64,000 nt of DNA from a bacterium (GTDB lineage Bacteria; Pseudomonadota; Alphaproteobacteria; Sphingomonadales; Sphingomonadaceae): the NCBI GenBank assembly GCA_030824575.1, contig JAVBXL010000205.1, forward strand, positions 52,350 to 116,349, in the 5' to 3' direction. The position numbers and the translations under genes are program-made. The notes under the pieces were generated by a model that was given only the letters and a program-made list of their open reading frames with translations, had not been told where the DNA came from and made no database searches. Positions 51,136 to 59,728 of this stretch are shown piece by piece; position 1 is the stretch's first letter, and each line of letters starts with the position of its first letter.

Positions 51136-51450
51136 GGGCGGGGGTCCTTCCCTCTTGGTATCGTGGCGGTAGAACACGCGAGAATAGGGGATGTTGCATG
51201 AACGGAACAAAACGCGCCGTTCAGTCGGCGGACAGGCGCGGCGGGTCTGGCGAGGCGAGTCCGGCGCAGCGGCCTAAATGTCCGGAACTGAACGCCTATC
51301 GGCCATGGCAAATTCTTCCTACGCCGACCTTACCCTTGGCGCAGCGGAGAGATGGCTGACGATGCGAACAAACCGGGCGGACGATAACGCGGCGGCATGG
51401 AAAACAGCGCTCGATGCGGGCGGCCGGGCTAGTAGAGGCCGCTATGGGAA
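51136..51450. other. Intergenic region upstream of the RcnB-like gene
   Basis: 315 bases without a convincing gene. Contains an inverted repeat tgaacgg (51199-51205) and ccgttca (51217-51223), 11-base spacer, likely a regulator site, about 65 bp upstream of the minus-strand start. The small plus-strand ORFs here have no motifs. Confidence 0.45.
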
Positions 51451-51642
51451 TTAGAGCGCGTTGGCGAGGGCGGCCCGCTGTTCGTTGGTGAGGCCGTCGG
51501 CGGCGGCGTTGTCGCCCTGCGCGCCTTGGCTATCGTCGCCGGACCCGACGAACTGGATCGCGGTCAGGATAACCAACACCGCCCAAAGCAGTGCGAACCA
51601 GCGGCTGGTAAAAATCGAGCGGAGGCGGACGCCGAAGAACAT
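51451..51642 (-). CDS. Small single-membrane-span hypothetical protein
   Basis: 63 aa: a basic start (VRLRSIFTSR), one membrane helix (WFALLWAVLVILTAIQFVG) and a polar Gly/Asp/Gln-rich tail ending NEQRAALANAL. Looks like a real short membrane protein from its hydrophobic pattern. Function unknown. Confidence 0.65.
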   Translation of the reverse strand: MFFGVRLRSIFTSRWFALLWAVLVILTAIQFVGSGDDSQGAQGDNAAADGLTNEQRAALANAL

Positions 51643-51677
51643 GGGGCGCAGGATAGGACCGCGGGGTTAAGGAAGCC

Positions 51678-51944
51678 TCACCCCGGCGATGCGGCCATGG
51701 CGGGATCGAAGCCGAAATCAGGCGCGGCGAATGTGATCGGGCTGGTCAGCACGACCCGGTCGAGCCGCGCGGCGCTCATGCAGCGATGGCACCAGCTATG
51801 GTCGAAGGCGACCTCCAGCACCCAATGCTGCGCCGCCGTGCCCCACGCCGCCCAGGCGTCCCGCGTGACATGATCGCTGCCGCAGACATTGCAGATATAG
51901 GCGTGGTGGACGGGCGTGCGAGGGATAGGGGTTTGCTCGGTCAT
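51678..51944 (-). CDS. Zinc-ribbon-like hypothetical protein
   Basis: 88 aa from the ATG at 51944 (MTEQTPIPR). Two Cys pairs (YICNVCGSDH and WCHRCMSAA) likely bind zinc. Trp-rich middle (DAWAAWGTAAQHWVLEV). No family recognised; the track's longer start lacks a ribosome-binding site. Confidence 0.7.
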   Translation of the reverse strand: MTEQTPIPRTPVHHAYICNVCGSDHVTRDAWAAWGTAAQHWVLEVAFDHSWCHRCMSAARLDRVVLTSPITFAAPDFGFDPAMAASPG

Positions 51945-52014
51945 GATGCCGAGTATAAGGCGATTCGCGCCGTTTTGGGGGAAGATGGGTCCGTTATGGA
52001 CACGATGAGCGGCG

Positions 52015-52269
52015 TCAGGCGGCGGCCTTGCGCGATCGGGTCTGGTCGCCACGCCCCGCCAGCAGGCCGGCGATAGAGATGTCTTCGTCGATTTCCTCCC
52101 AATGGAGGCCGGAACGACTCATCTCGACCTGCGCGCGCTGATCGGGCGTCGCGTGCAGCAGGCGCGGAAACCAAGCAAGCGGCACCCCCAGCGTGCGGCC
52201 ATCTTCGAGATCGACCCAGAAACTGTCGTCATCGAAACGGACGGCGAGGGGTTCAGGAGAAAAAGTCAT
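52015..52269 (-). CDS. DUF2442 protein
   Basis: 84 aa. FDDDSFWVDLEDGRTLGVPLAWFPRLLHA and GLHWEEIDEDISIAGLLAG are the DUF2442 pattern. The family regularly pairs with DUF4160, as here with a 17-base overlap, an arrangement suspected but not proven to be toxin-antitoxin-like. It is the third gene of a coupled low-GC group downstream of nrdB. Confidence 0.92.
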   Translation of the reverse strand: MTFSPEPLAVRFDDDSFWVDLEDGRTLGVPLAWFPRLLHATPDQRAQVEMSRSGLHWEEIDEDISIAGLLAGRGDQTRSRKAAA

Positions 52270-52495
52270 TCCATGCGCTTTCTATCTCGGAGCGTCGTTC
52301 TTCTATAACATGGGACAATTGAGAAAGCACATGGGCGGGGAAACCCCGACTTTCAGCTACCGTCACTTCGGGCCAGAGCCAGAATTTCGCATTGTCACGC
52401 CCCTTGCGAACATGGATGTGCACAGGCTCGCGCGGTTCACCCTCGTTCGCGTAGAAGTGGAAGCGATAGCCGTTCCATGTGAAGATTTTGGGCAT
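52253..52495 (-). CDS. DUF4160 protein
   Basis: 80 aa. MPKIFTWNGYRFHFYANEGEPREPVHIHV followed by AKFWLWPEV is diagnostic of DUF4160. Partner of the DUF2442 gene. Its ATG shares one base with the stop of the DUF4145 gene (TAATG), so all three are translationally coupled. Confidence 0.92.
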   Translation of the reverse strand: MPKIFTWNGYRFHFYANEGEPREPVHIHVRKGRDNAKFWLWPEVTVAESRGFPAHVLSQLSHVIEERRSEIESAWNDFFS

Positions 52496-53130
52496 TATTT
52501 CTGATGGAGCGCGGGTGCTGCGCGATGGGCAACCGCAGCAGGAAGAGTGAACGCATATCGCAAAAAGTTTTCAGTGAAACCCTTTAATGCTTGCGCATCC
52601 TCCTTTGAAAACATCTCGTCATCATGGGCGGCTTCGTTTCCCCCCAATCTAATTTCGTTGGCCCATTCGCCCAAGGCAGGGGTAATGAGATGATTTTCGA
52701 CCAATTTCTCCACTCTCTTAAAGAGAGTTAAATGGGCCGATGGTGGATCTATCTCTTTAGTTGCACTTTCAAGCGACTTCCGAAACATCATGCCCGCCGC
52801 ATCAAAATTTCCATTTTGCAAGCTATCCGTCGCTTGCTTGAAGAAATTAGCCACGTTATTCGGCGTACTTTCTGGCGCATTTCCTTCGACCATAGCAGGC
52901 CATTGCTCGCCAGTAAAGAATTTAGCTCGGAAAAGATCTCCTGCGACATCGGTAGGAGAAGCATGACTGCTAGTTGGCGATCTATATTCCCATATCACGC
53001 CTTCACCACAACAACCGCAGATAAAAAATGCCCGTTTCCCACCAGATTTCGTCACGAAGCTCTTCTGAGCGACAAAAGCTACATTTTTAGTGAAGCAATA
53101 TGGGCATTTACCTACATATATTCCTACCAT
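52495..53130 (-). CDS. DUF4145 protein with zinc-ribbon start
   Basis: 211 aa from the ATG at 53130 (MVGIYVGKCPYCFTKN); the track's 60 extra residues read through nrdB in another frame. An N-terminal CPYC/CGCCG zinc ribbon precedes a DUF4145 domain (AAGMMFRKSLESATKEI, LFKRVEKLVENHLITPALGEWANEIRLGGNEAAHDDE). Base composition is clearly AT-richer than any neighbour, a sign of transfer. Starts 4 bases after the nrdB stop and so rides on its transcript. DUF4145 often occurs near restriction or defence genes; role here unknown. Confidence 0.9.
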   Translation of the reverse strand: MVGIYVGKCPYCFTKNVAFVAQKSFVTKSGGKRAFFICGCCGEGVIWEYRSPTSSHASPTDVAGDLFRAKFFTGEQWPAMVEGNAPESTPNNVANFFKQATDSLQNGNFDAAGMMFRKSLESATKEIDPPSAHLTLFKRVEKLVENHLITPALGEWANEIRLGGNEAAHDDEMFSKEDAQALKGFTENFLRYAFTLPAAVAHRAAPALHQK

Positions 53131-53134
53131 TTCA

Positions 53135-54187
53135 TCACTCCGCAGCGATGCCCGCCGCCTTGAACATGTCCGGGTCAGCCTCGTCCATGTTCGCCGCGTC
53201 GCTGCCCTTGATCTTCTGGCGGCGGTCGAAGGCGTCCCAGACGTCGTTCCACTGGCCCCGCGTCGCGCCCTTGGAATATTCGGTCGAGCGGGTTTCGAAG
53301 AAGTTGGCATGCTCGACGCCGTTCAGCATCGGGGCGAGCCAGGGGAGCGGATGTTCCTCGATCATGTAGATGGGCTTCAACCCCAGTTGGCCCAGGCGCC
53401 AGTCGGCGATGTAGCGGACATATTTCTTGATGTCCTTGGGCGTCATACCGGGCACCGGCCCCATTTCGAAGACCAGGTCGACGAAGGCGTCCTCGATACG
53501 GACGGTCTTCTGGCACATGTCCATGATGTCGTCCTTGACCGCGGGGGTCAGGCAATTGCGTTCGGCGCAGAAGGCGTGGAACAGCTTGATGATGCCCTCG
53601 CAATGGAGCGTCTCGTCGCGGATCGACCAGGTGACGATCTGGCCCATGCCCTTCATCTTGTTGAAGCGCGGGAAGTTCATCAGCATGGCGAAGCTGGCGA
53701 AGAGTTGCAGCCCTTCGGTAAAGCCGCCGAACATGGCGAGCGTGCGGGCGATATCCTCGTCCGTATCGACGCCGAACTGTTGCAGATAGTCGTGTTTGTC
53801 CTTCATCTCCTTATACTGCATGAAGGCGCTATATTCGCTTTCGGGCATGCCGATCGTGTCGAGCAGATGCGAGTAAGCGGCGATGTGGACGGTTTCCATG
53901 TTGCTGAACGCGGTCAGCATCATCTTGACTTCCGTGGGCTTGAACACGCGGCCATATTTTTCGTGGTAGCAATCCTGCACTTCCACGTCGGCCTGGGTGA
54001 AGAAGCGGAAAATCTGCGTCAGCAGGTTGCGCTCATGATCGGACAGCTTCTGCGCCCAGTCGCGGCAATCCTCACCCAAGGGCACTTCTTCGGGCAGCCA
54101 GTGCAGTTGCTGCTGGCGCTTCCAATATTCATAGGCCCAGGGATATTCGAAGGGCTTGTACACCTTGGAGGCTTGGAGAAGAGGCAT
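53135..54187 (-). CDS. nrdB: Class Ia ribonucleotide reductase small subunit
   Basis: 350 aa. Di-iron and radical motifs: EVQDCYHEKYGRVFKPTEV, NMETVHIAAYSHLLDTIG, RDETLHCEGIIKLFHAF. It houses the diferric-tyrosyl radical needed by NrdA to make dNTPs. The gene is 102 bp from a DUF2171 gene on the opposite strand and about 400 bp from nrdA. Confidence 0.97.
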   Translation of the reverse strand: MPLLQASKVYKPFEYPWAYEYWKRQQQLHWLPEEVPLGEDCRDWAQKLSDHERNLLTQIFRFFTQADVEVQDCYHEKYGRVFKPTEVKMMLTAFSNMETVHIAAYSHLLDTIGMPESEYSAFMQYKEMKDKHDYLQQFGVDTDEDIARTLAMFGGFTEGLQLFASFAMLMNFPRFNKMKGMGQIVTWSIRDETLHCEGIIKLFHAFCAERNCLTPAVKDDIMDMCQKTVRIEDAFVDLVFEMGPVPGMTPKDIKKYVRYIADWRLGQLGLKPIYMIEEHPLPWLAPMLNGVEHANFFETRSTEYSKGATRGQWNDVWDAFDRRQKIKGSDAANMDEADPDMFKAAGIAAE

Positions 54188-54289
54188 GGGACGAAACTCC
54201 GGGCGAAATCGTTACGAATGAAGGGCGGTTGCAACCTGGGCGAGGGCGGGACGTTGAAGCGTCGTTACCCCCCGCACAGGAGAAATATC

Positions 54290-54535
54290 ATGGTCGACCT
54301 GACCAGCATCAAGGAACATGCCGAAGTGATCGGCGCCGATGGCGTGCATGTCGGCACCGTCGACCATATGGACGGTGACCGGATCAAGCTGACCAAGAAG
54401 GACAGCGGGGAAGGCAGCCATAAGGGGCATCATCATTATATCAGCCAGGGCCTGATCGCGGCGGTCGAGGATGACGGCACGGTGCGGCTTTCCGCCAATG
54501 CCGACGTCGCGGTGACGTTCGAAGAAGAAGAGTGA
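54290..54535 (+). CDS. DUF2171 protein
   Basis: 81 aa: MVDLTSIKEHAEVIGADGVHV, then HMDGDRIKLTKKDSGEG and HHHYISQGLIAAV. A small soluble beta-barrel-like family (PRC-barrel related). It is encoded on the plus strand in the gap between nrdB and nrdA. Confidence 0.92.
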   Translation: MVDLTSIKEHAEVIGADGVHVGTVDHMDGDRIKLTKKDSGEGSHKGHHHYISQGLIAAVEDDGTVRLSANADVAVTFEEEE

Positions 54536-54581
54536 GCGCGCGGGCGCGGCGGCATAGGCCGTCGCGCCCGGCTCCCATGCC

Positions 54582-56522
54582 TTACTGGCAGGCAAGACAC
54601 TCGTCATAGTCGGTGGTCTCGCCGATTTCGAACTTGGGGGCGTCGATCGTGTTGTCGGCCTCCACGCCGCCGGCGAAGCCCGCGCGCTGCACGCTCTTCG
54701 AGCGCAGATAGTAAAGCGACTTGATGCCCAGTTCCCAAGCGCGGAAGTGGAGCATGAGCAGATCCCACTTCTCCACGTCGGCCGGGATGAACAGGTTCAG
54801 CGACTGCGCCTGGTCGATATAGGGCGTGCGGTCGGCGGCCAGTTCGAGCAGCCAGCGCTGGTCGATTTCGAAGCTGGTCTTGAACGTGTCCTTTTCTTCC
54901 GGGCTCAGGAAGTCGAGATGCTGGACCGAACCGCCCTTTTCCAGGATCGAGTTCCACACCGCGCTGCTGTCCTTCGCCTTGGCGACCAGCAGCTTTTCGA
55001 GGTACGGATTCTTGATCGAGAAGCTGCCCGACAGCGTCTTGTGGGTGTAGATGTTCGCCGGGATCGGCTCGATACAGGCCGACGTACCGCCGCAGATGAT
55101 GCTGATCGACGCGGTCGGCGCGATCGCCATCTTGCAAGAAAAGCGCTCCATCACGCCCTGGTCGGCGGCGTCGGGGCACGGGCCGCGTTCCTGCGCCAGC
55201 ATCATCGATGCCTCATTCACCTGCGCGTTGATATGCTTGAACATGCGCAGGTTCCACGATTTGGCCATCGCGCCTTCGAACGGGATGCCGCGTGCCTGGA
55301 GGAAGCTGTGGAAGCCCATGACGCCCAGGCCCACCGAGCGTTCGCGCATCGCGCTATATTTGGCGCGCGCCATTTCGGGCGGTGCGCGGTCAATATAGTC
55401 CTGAAGCACATTGTCGAGGAAACGCATGATGTCCTCGGCAAACAGCTTTTCGTCCTTCCATTCGTCCCAGGTTTCCAGGTTCATGGAGGAGAGGCAGCAG
55501 ACCGCGGTACGATCATTACCCAGATGGTCACGGCCGGTTGGCAGCGTGATTTCCGAACAGAGGTTGGAGGTCGACACCTTCAGGCCCAGGTCGCGATGAT
55601 GTTTGGGCATCATACGGTTCACCGTGTCGTTGAACACGATATAGGGCTCGCCGGTGGCCAGGCGCACTTCGACCAGCTTCTGGAACAGGGCGCGGGCATT
55701 GACCGTGCCGCGGATCGACTGGTCCTTGGGGCTGCGCAGATGGAAGTCACCGCCGTCGCGCACCGCTTCCATAAACTCGTCGGTCAGCAGGACACCGTGG
55801 TGGAGGTTCAGCGCCTTGCGGTTGAAATCGCCGCTGGTCTTGCGGATTTCAAGGAACTCCTCGATCTCCGGGTGGGAGACGTCGAGATAGCAAGCGGCCG
55901 AACCACGACGCAGGCTGCCCTGGCTGATCGCCAGCGTCAGCGAATCCATCACCCGGACGAAGGGAATGATGCCGCTGGTCTTGCCATTCAGGCCCACCGG
56001 CTCGCCGATGCCGCGGACATTGCCCCAATAGGTGCCGATGCCGCCGCCGCGCGAGGCAAGCCAGACATTCTCGTTCCAGGTGTTGACGATGCCTTCCAGG
56101 CTGTCGTCCACGCTGTTGAGATAGCAGCTGATCGGCAAGCCGCGCCCGGTGCCGCCGTTCGACAGGACCGGGGTCGCCGGCATGAACCAGAGCTTCGAGA
56201 TATAGTCATAGACGCGCTGGGCATGAGCGGCGTCGTCCGAATAGGCCGCCGCCACGCGGGCGAAGAGATCCTGATAGGATTCGCCGGGCAGCAGATAGCG
56301 GTCGTTCAGCGTATCCTTGCCGAATTCCGTCAGCAGCGCGTCGCGCGACGGATCGGTCGTGACAGGGAAGCGTCGCGCCTGCACGGTCGAGGAGGTCAGC
56401 ACCTCCGGCTCCGCCCGCGTTTCCACAGGCGCGGCCTGGGCCTGCGCCTTCATATCGTCCAAAAGATCATCCATTACAGTCGCCACGTCGCCAGCACCTT
56501 GTCCACTATCTCGAAAATCCAT
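54582..56522 (-). CDS. nrdA: Class Ia ribonucleotide reductase large subunit
   Basis: 646 aa from the ATG at 56522 (MDFRDSGQG); the track uses a TTG 39 bases upstream. Recognised by NDRYLLPGESYQDLFARVAAAYSDD, LSNGGTGRGLPISCYLNSVDDS, LTLAISQGSLRRGSAACYLDVSHPE, the catalytic NLCSEI/CCLSSMNLE region and the C-terminal CLACQ redox pair. It reduces ribonucleotides with the NrdB radical. Two NrdR boxes lie about 165-210 bp upstream. Confidence 0.96.
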   Translation of the reverse strand: MDFRDSGQGAGDVATVMDDLLDDMKAQAQAAPVETRAEPEVLTSSTVQARRFPVTTDPSRDALLTEFGKDTLNDRYLLPGESYQDLFARVAAAYSDDAAHAQRVYDYISKLWFMPATPVLSNGGTGRGLPISCYLNSVDDSLEGIVNTWNENVWLASRGGGIGTYWGNVRGIGEPVGLNGKTSGIIPFVRVMDSLTLAISQGSLRRGSAACYLDVSHPEIEEFLEIRKTSGDFNRKALNLHHGVLLTDEFMEAVRDGGDFHLRSPKDQSIRGTVNARALFQKLVEVRLATGEPYIVFNDTVNRMMPKHHRDLGLKVSTSNLCSEITLPTGRDHLGNDRTAVCCLSSMNLETWDEWKDEKLFAEDIMRFLDNVLQDYIDRAPPEMARAKYSAMRERSVGLGVMGFHSFLQARGIPFEGAMAKSWNLRMFKHINAQVNEASMMLAQERGPCPDAADQGVMERFSCKMAIAPTASISIICGGTSACIEPIPANIYTHKTLSGSFSIKNPYLEKLLVAKAKDSSAVWNSILEKGGSVQHLDFLSPEEKDTFKTSFEIDQRWLLELAADRTPYIDQAQSLNLFIPADVEKWDLLMLHFRAWELGIKSLYYLRSKSVQRAGFAGGVEADNTIDAPKFEIGETTDYDECLACQ

Positions 56523-56684
56523 GCGCGCCCCCGATGTTCCTGTTCCGTTCGATTCGGTCAAGCGGGTCGCGACAAGCCGCGCATCCTAGCATGAACCGTA
56601 CCGTGCCGGGGACGTAAAAGGGCCCAACCGAGCGATCGCAGGGACGGAAATCCCCTAACGCCAGACAATCGCCCAGCCACGCAA

Positions 56685-56700
56685 TCACAATCTGTTGGGT
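56685..56700. promoter_or_regulatory. NrdR box 1 upstream of nrdA
   Basis: tcacaatctgttgggt agrees with the NrdR consensus acacwatatatwgtgt at 12 of 16 positions. It is separated by 16 bp from box 2, the canonical tandem spacing. Confidence 0.7.
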
Positions 56701-56716
56701 GACCCCCGTTAACCCG

Positions 56717-56732
56717 ATACCATAGATAGTGC
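56717..56732. promoter_or_regulatory. NrdR box 2 upstream of nrdA
   Basis: Read on the minus strand, gcactatctatggtat agrees with the NrdR consensus at 12 of 16 positions. The NrdR repressor would bind both boxes cooperatively in the presence of ATP/dATP and lower nrdA expression. Confidence 0.7.
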
Positions 56733-57021
56733 CATACCCACTTGGCGGCGCAAGAGGGTAAATGACAATCCGAAGACTCGGTTCGTCGATGTTCGACGTC
56801 ATTCCGCCACGGCGCGCGCGGGCGACGCACGGACTTGCCTTGCCCCCAAAAAAGGCAAGGGGGATGATGGGTCAGAAAAATAAATTTCGCTTGCCAGCCA
56901 TTTTTAGACGAAGGTCTAAGGGGTTGCAGGCGTCGGGTAATAGCACCGTTGGCCATGGTGCGGCCGCCATGCCCGGACGCGGCCAGATGCGCAGATAGTG
57001 CGCTTGTGCGGAGGATGCCCG

Positions 57022-57666
57022 ATGATTCTCTATTATCACCCCCTCTCCTCCTATTGCTGGAAGGTGCTGATCGCCTTTTACGAGAATGGCGCGCCGTTCA
57101 CCGCGCGGACGCTGGAGGATGCGGACGTCGCGCGGGAATGGATGGACCTGTGGCCGATCGGCAAATTCCCGCTGCTGCGCGACCCGGCGCGCGACGCCAC
57201 GGTCGGCGAGGCGAGCATCATCATCGAATATCTCGCCCAGCATGAAGCCGGCACCTTCCGCCCCATCCCCGCCGATCCCGACGCGGCGCTGGAGGTGCGG
57301 TTGATGGATCGGTTGTTCGACAATTATGTCATGGCGCCGATGCAGGCGATCGTGGCCGACCGGCTGCGGCCGGAGGCGCAGCGCGATTCGCTGGGCGTGG
57401 CGCAGGCGCGCGACTTGCTGGCCAAAGCCTATGCGTTGATCGAAGCGCGGATCGCCGGGCGGCGCTGGGCGGTGGGCGACGCCTTCACCCTGGCCGACTG
57501 CGCCGCCGCCCCGGCGATCTTCTACGCCGACAAGATCATACCGTTGGGCGCGGATTTTCCGCTGCTGGCGGCCTATCTGGCGCGGCTGGAGGCGCGCCCC
57601 AGCTTTGCCCGCGTGCTGGAGGAGAAACAGCCCTGGTGGCACCTCTTCCCCTTTGCGGATGGCTGA
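57022..57666 (+). CDS. Glutathione S-transferase family protein
   Basis: 214 aa from the ATG at 57022 behind GGAGG. The thioredoxin-like half starts MILYYHPLSSYCWKVLIAFYENG, then PIGKFPLLRD and ASIIIEYLAQH (glutathione site). The helical half contains WAVGDAFTLADCAAAPAIFYADKI. Substrate unknown. Single gene facing away from nrdA. Confidence 0.92.
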   Translation: MILYYHPLSSYCWKVLIAFYENGAPFTARTLEDADVAREWMDLWPIGKFPLLRDPARDATVGEASIIIEYLAQHEAGTFRPIPADPDAALEVRLMDRLFDNYVMAPMQAIVADRLRPEAQRDSLGVAQARDLLAKAYALIEARIAGRRWAVGDAFTLADCAAAPAIFYADKIIPLGADFPLLAAYLARLEARPSFARVLEEKQPWWHLFPFADG

Positions 57667-57761
57667 TGCTGGACTTGGGCGGGATTCCCCACTAGCCGCT
57701 GCCCCTGCATGGACCCGCTGTGCAGAGGCGGGCCGCAGAATGCAGATAAGGACCAGGGTAG

Positions 57762-59282
57762 ATGACGCTCATCAAAACCGCCGACCTGATCGACAGCGTG
57801 GCCGACGCGCTCCAGTTCATCAGCTATTATCATCCGATGGATTATATTCGCGCGCTGGGCAAAGCCTATGACGTCGAAGCCAATCCGGCGGCCAAGGACG
57901 CCATTGCCCAGATCCTGACCAACAGCCGCATGTGCGCGGAGGGGCATCGCCCGATCTGTCAGGACACCGGCATCGTCAATGTCTTCGTCAAATGGGGCAT
58001 GGACTGCCGGCTGGACGACAACAGCCGCTCCATGCAGGAAATCGTCGATGACGGCGTGCGCAAGGCCTATCTCAACCCCGAAAACCGCCTTCGCGCCTCC
58101 ATCCTGCGCGACCCCGCCTTCGCACGCCAGAATACCAAGGATAACACGCCCTGCGTGCTGAACGTCGAAATGGTGCCGGGCAACAAGGTCGTCATCGACG
58201 TCGCGGCCAAGGGCGGCGGGTCTGAGAACAAAACCAAGTTCAAGATGATGAACCCCAGCGATTCGATCGTCGATTGGGTGCTGGAGATGATACCACAGAT
58301 GGGCGCGGGCTGGTGCCCGCCTGGCATGTTGGGCATCGGCATCGGCGGCACCGCGGAAAAGGCGGTGGCGCTGGCCAAAGAAAGCCTGATGGAACCCATC
58401 GACATGGGCGAACTCAAGCTCCGCGGGCCGCAGAACAAGATCGAAGAGATGCGGATCGAGATTTTCGACAAGGTCAATGCGCTGGGTATCGGCGCGCAGG
58501 GCCTGGGCGGGTTGTCCACCATCCTCGACGTCAAGATTTACGACTATCCTTGCCATGCGGCGGGTAAGCCCGTGGCGATGATCCCCAATTGCGCCGCGAC
58601 GCGCCACGCGCATTTCACGTTGGACGGGTCCGGCCCCGCCTATCTGGAAGCGCCCAAGATTTCCGAATGGCCCGACGTGAACTGGACACCGAGCAAGGAG
58701 GCCATCAGCGTCGATCTGAACACGCTGACGCCGGAGATCGTCCAAAGCTGGAAGCATGGCGACCGGCTGCTGCTCAACGGCAAGATGCTGACCGGGCGCG
58801 ACGCCGCGCACAAGCGGATCAAGGACATGCTGGCCAAGGGCGAGCAACTGCCGGTCGATTTCAAGGGCCGCGTGATCTATTATGTCGGCCCGGTCGACCC
58901 GGTCGGCGACGAAGTGGTCGGCCCGGCCGGTCCAACCACCGCGACCCGCATGGACAGCTTCATGGACATGATGCTGGAACAGGGCCTGCTCAGCTGCGTC
59001 GGCAAGGCCGAGCGCGGCGTGGCGGCAACCGCGGCGATCGCCAAGCATAAGAGCGCATATCTGATGGCGGTTGGCGGCGCGGCCTATCTGGTCGCGCGCG
59101 CGATCAAGGGCGCCAAGGTCGTGGGCTTTGAAGATCTGGGCATGGAGGCGATCTACGAGTTCGATGTGCAGGACATGCCGGTGACTGTCGCGGTCGATAG
59201 CGAAGGGCGCAATGTCCATCACCTCGCCCCGCTGGTGTGGCAGGAAAAGATCAAGCGCGAGAAACTGCTCGAAGGCGCATGA
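57762..59282 (+). CDS. fumA: Class I (Fe-S) fumarate hydratase
   Basis: 506 aa. Cluster-binding and core motifs include CAEGHRPICQDTGIVNVFVKWG, NTPCVLNVEMVPGNKV, GCxx-type GWCPPGMLGIGIGGTAEKA and GPAGPTTATRMDSFMDMML. It interconverts fumarate and malate in the citric acid cycle with a labile 4Fe-4S cluster. RBS AGGACCAGGG precedes the ATG. A perfect 13-bp hairpin follows the stop. Confidence 0.95.
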   Translation: MTLIKTADLIDSVADALQFISYYHPMDYIRALGKAYDVEANPAAKDAIAQILTNSRMCAEGHRPICQDTGIVNVFVKWGMDCRLDDNSRSMQEIVDDGVRKAYLNPENRLRASILRDPAFARQNTKDNTPCVLNVEMVPGNKVVIDVAAKGGGSENKTKFKMMNPSDSIVDWVLEMIPQMGAGWCPPGMLGIGIGGTAEKAVALAKESLMEPIDMGELKLRGPQNKIEEMRIEIFDKVNALGIGAQGLGGLSTILDVKIYDYPCHAAGKPVAMIPNCAATRHAHFTLDGSGPAYLEAPKISEWPDVNWTPSKEAISVDLNTLTPEIVQSWKHGDRLLLNGKMLTGRDAAHKRIKDMLAKGEQLPVDFKGRVIYYVGPVDPVGDEVVGPAGPTTATRMDSFMDMMLEQGLLSCVGKAERGVAATAAIAKHKSAYLMAVGGAAYLVARAIKGAKVVGFEDLGMEAIYEFDVQDMPVTVAVDSEGRNVHHLAPLVWQEKIKREKLLEGA

Positions 59283-59289
59283 CCTTCAT

Positions 59290-59321
59290 CACCCCTCCCC
59301 ATCGCCAGATGGGGAGGGGTG
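59290..59321. terminator. Perfect hairpin after the fumarase gene
   Basis: cacccctccccat-cgccag-atggggaggggtg: 13-bp arms and 6-base loop, 8 bases after the stop. No T run, so it could be an mRNA-stabilising or Rho-related structure, or a REP-like repeat. Its C-rich arms resemble the 46.8-kb element. Confidence 0.5.
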
Positions 59322-59422
59322 GAAGAATCGCGCTAACCCCGATCAAGTCGCCTGCCGACATCGGAACTCGCCCCCTCACCCCGCATTGTCACCGGCATCC
59401 TCATATCGCCGGAGCTCCGCCC

Positions 59423-59659
59423 ATGTCCTTCACCCAACTCGATCCGCCCCTGCCTGTTCATGTAGAGGGCAAGGGGAAGGGCTATGCCCTGGCCGTCATC
59501 GATTATGGGCAGGAACATAATCTGATCTGGGTGACCGGCCTGAGCGAATCGGGCGAAATCTGGTGCGCGCCCAATCCGCTGGTGCGGCTGGAGGCGAACT
59601 GGACGATGGGACGAACGGGTTTCCCGCACGCGCTGCCGCCCGGCACCAAGCCCAGTTGA
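59423..59659 (+). CDS. Hypothetical protein
   Basis: 78 aa from the ATG at 59423 (MSFTQLDPPLPVHVEGKGKG). The pattern VEGKGKGYALAVIDYGQEHNLIWVTGLSESGEIWCAPNPLVRLEANWTMGR suggests a compact beta-rich fold. Similar short proteins occur in alphaproteobacteria near fumarase, but I know no function. Confidence 0.75.
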   Translation: MSFTQLDPPLPVHVEGKGKGYALAVIDYGQEHNLIWVTGLSESGEIWCAPNPLVRLEANWTMGRTGFPHALPPGTKPS

Positions 59660-59728
59660 TCGCCACCCTGCTGATCGCCACCAAAGCCGTCTGGTGTATG
59701 TCATACACCGCTGATAGGCTCCCGGCCC

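Larger units (their letters stand above)
56523..57021. other. Divergent regulatory region between nrdA and the GST gene
   Basis: 499 bases with no convincing gene. It contains the paired NrdR boxes (next two entries). The remainder, about 56740-57020, shows no clear motif beyond short GC-rich dyads. Confidence 0.55.

Noticed and set aside
54747-56594. A 615-aa plus-strand ORF over nrdA
   Set aside because: Shadow of nrdA; no recognisable domain in this direction.
57573-59222. A 549-aa minus-strand ORF over the fumarase gene
   Set aside because: Shadow of fumA, which has clear class I fumarase motifs.
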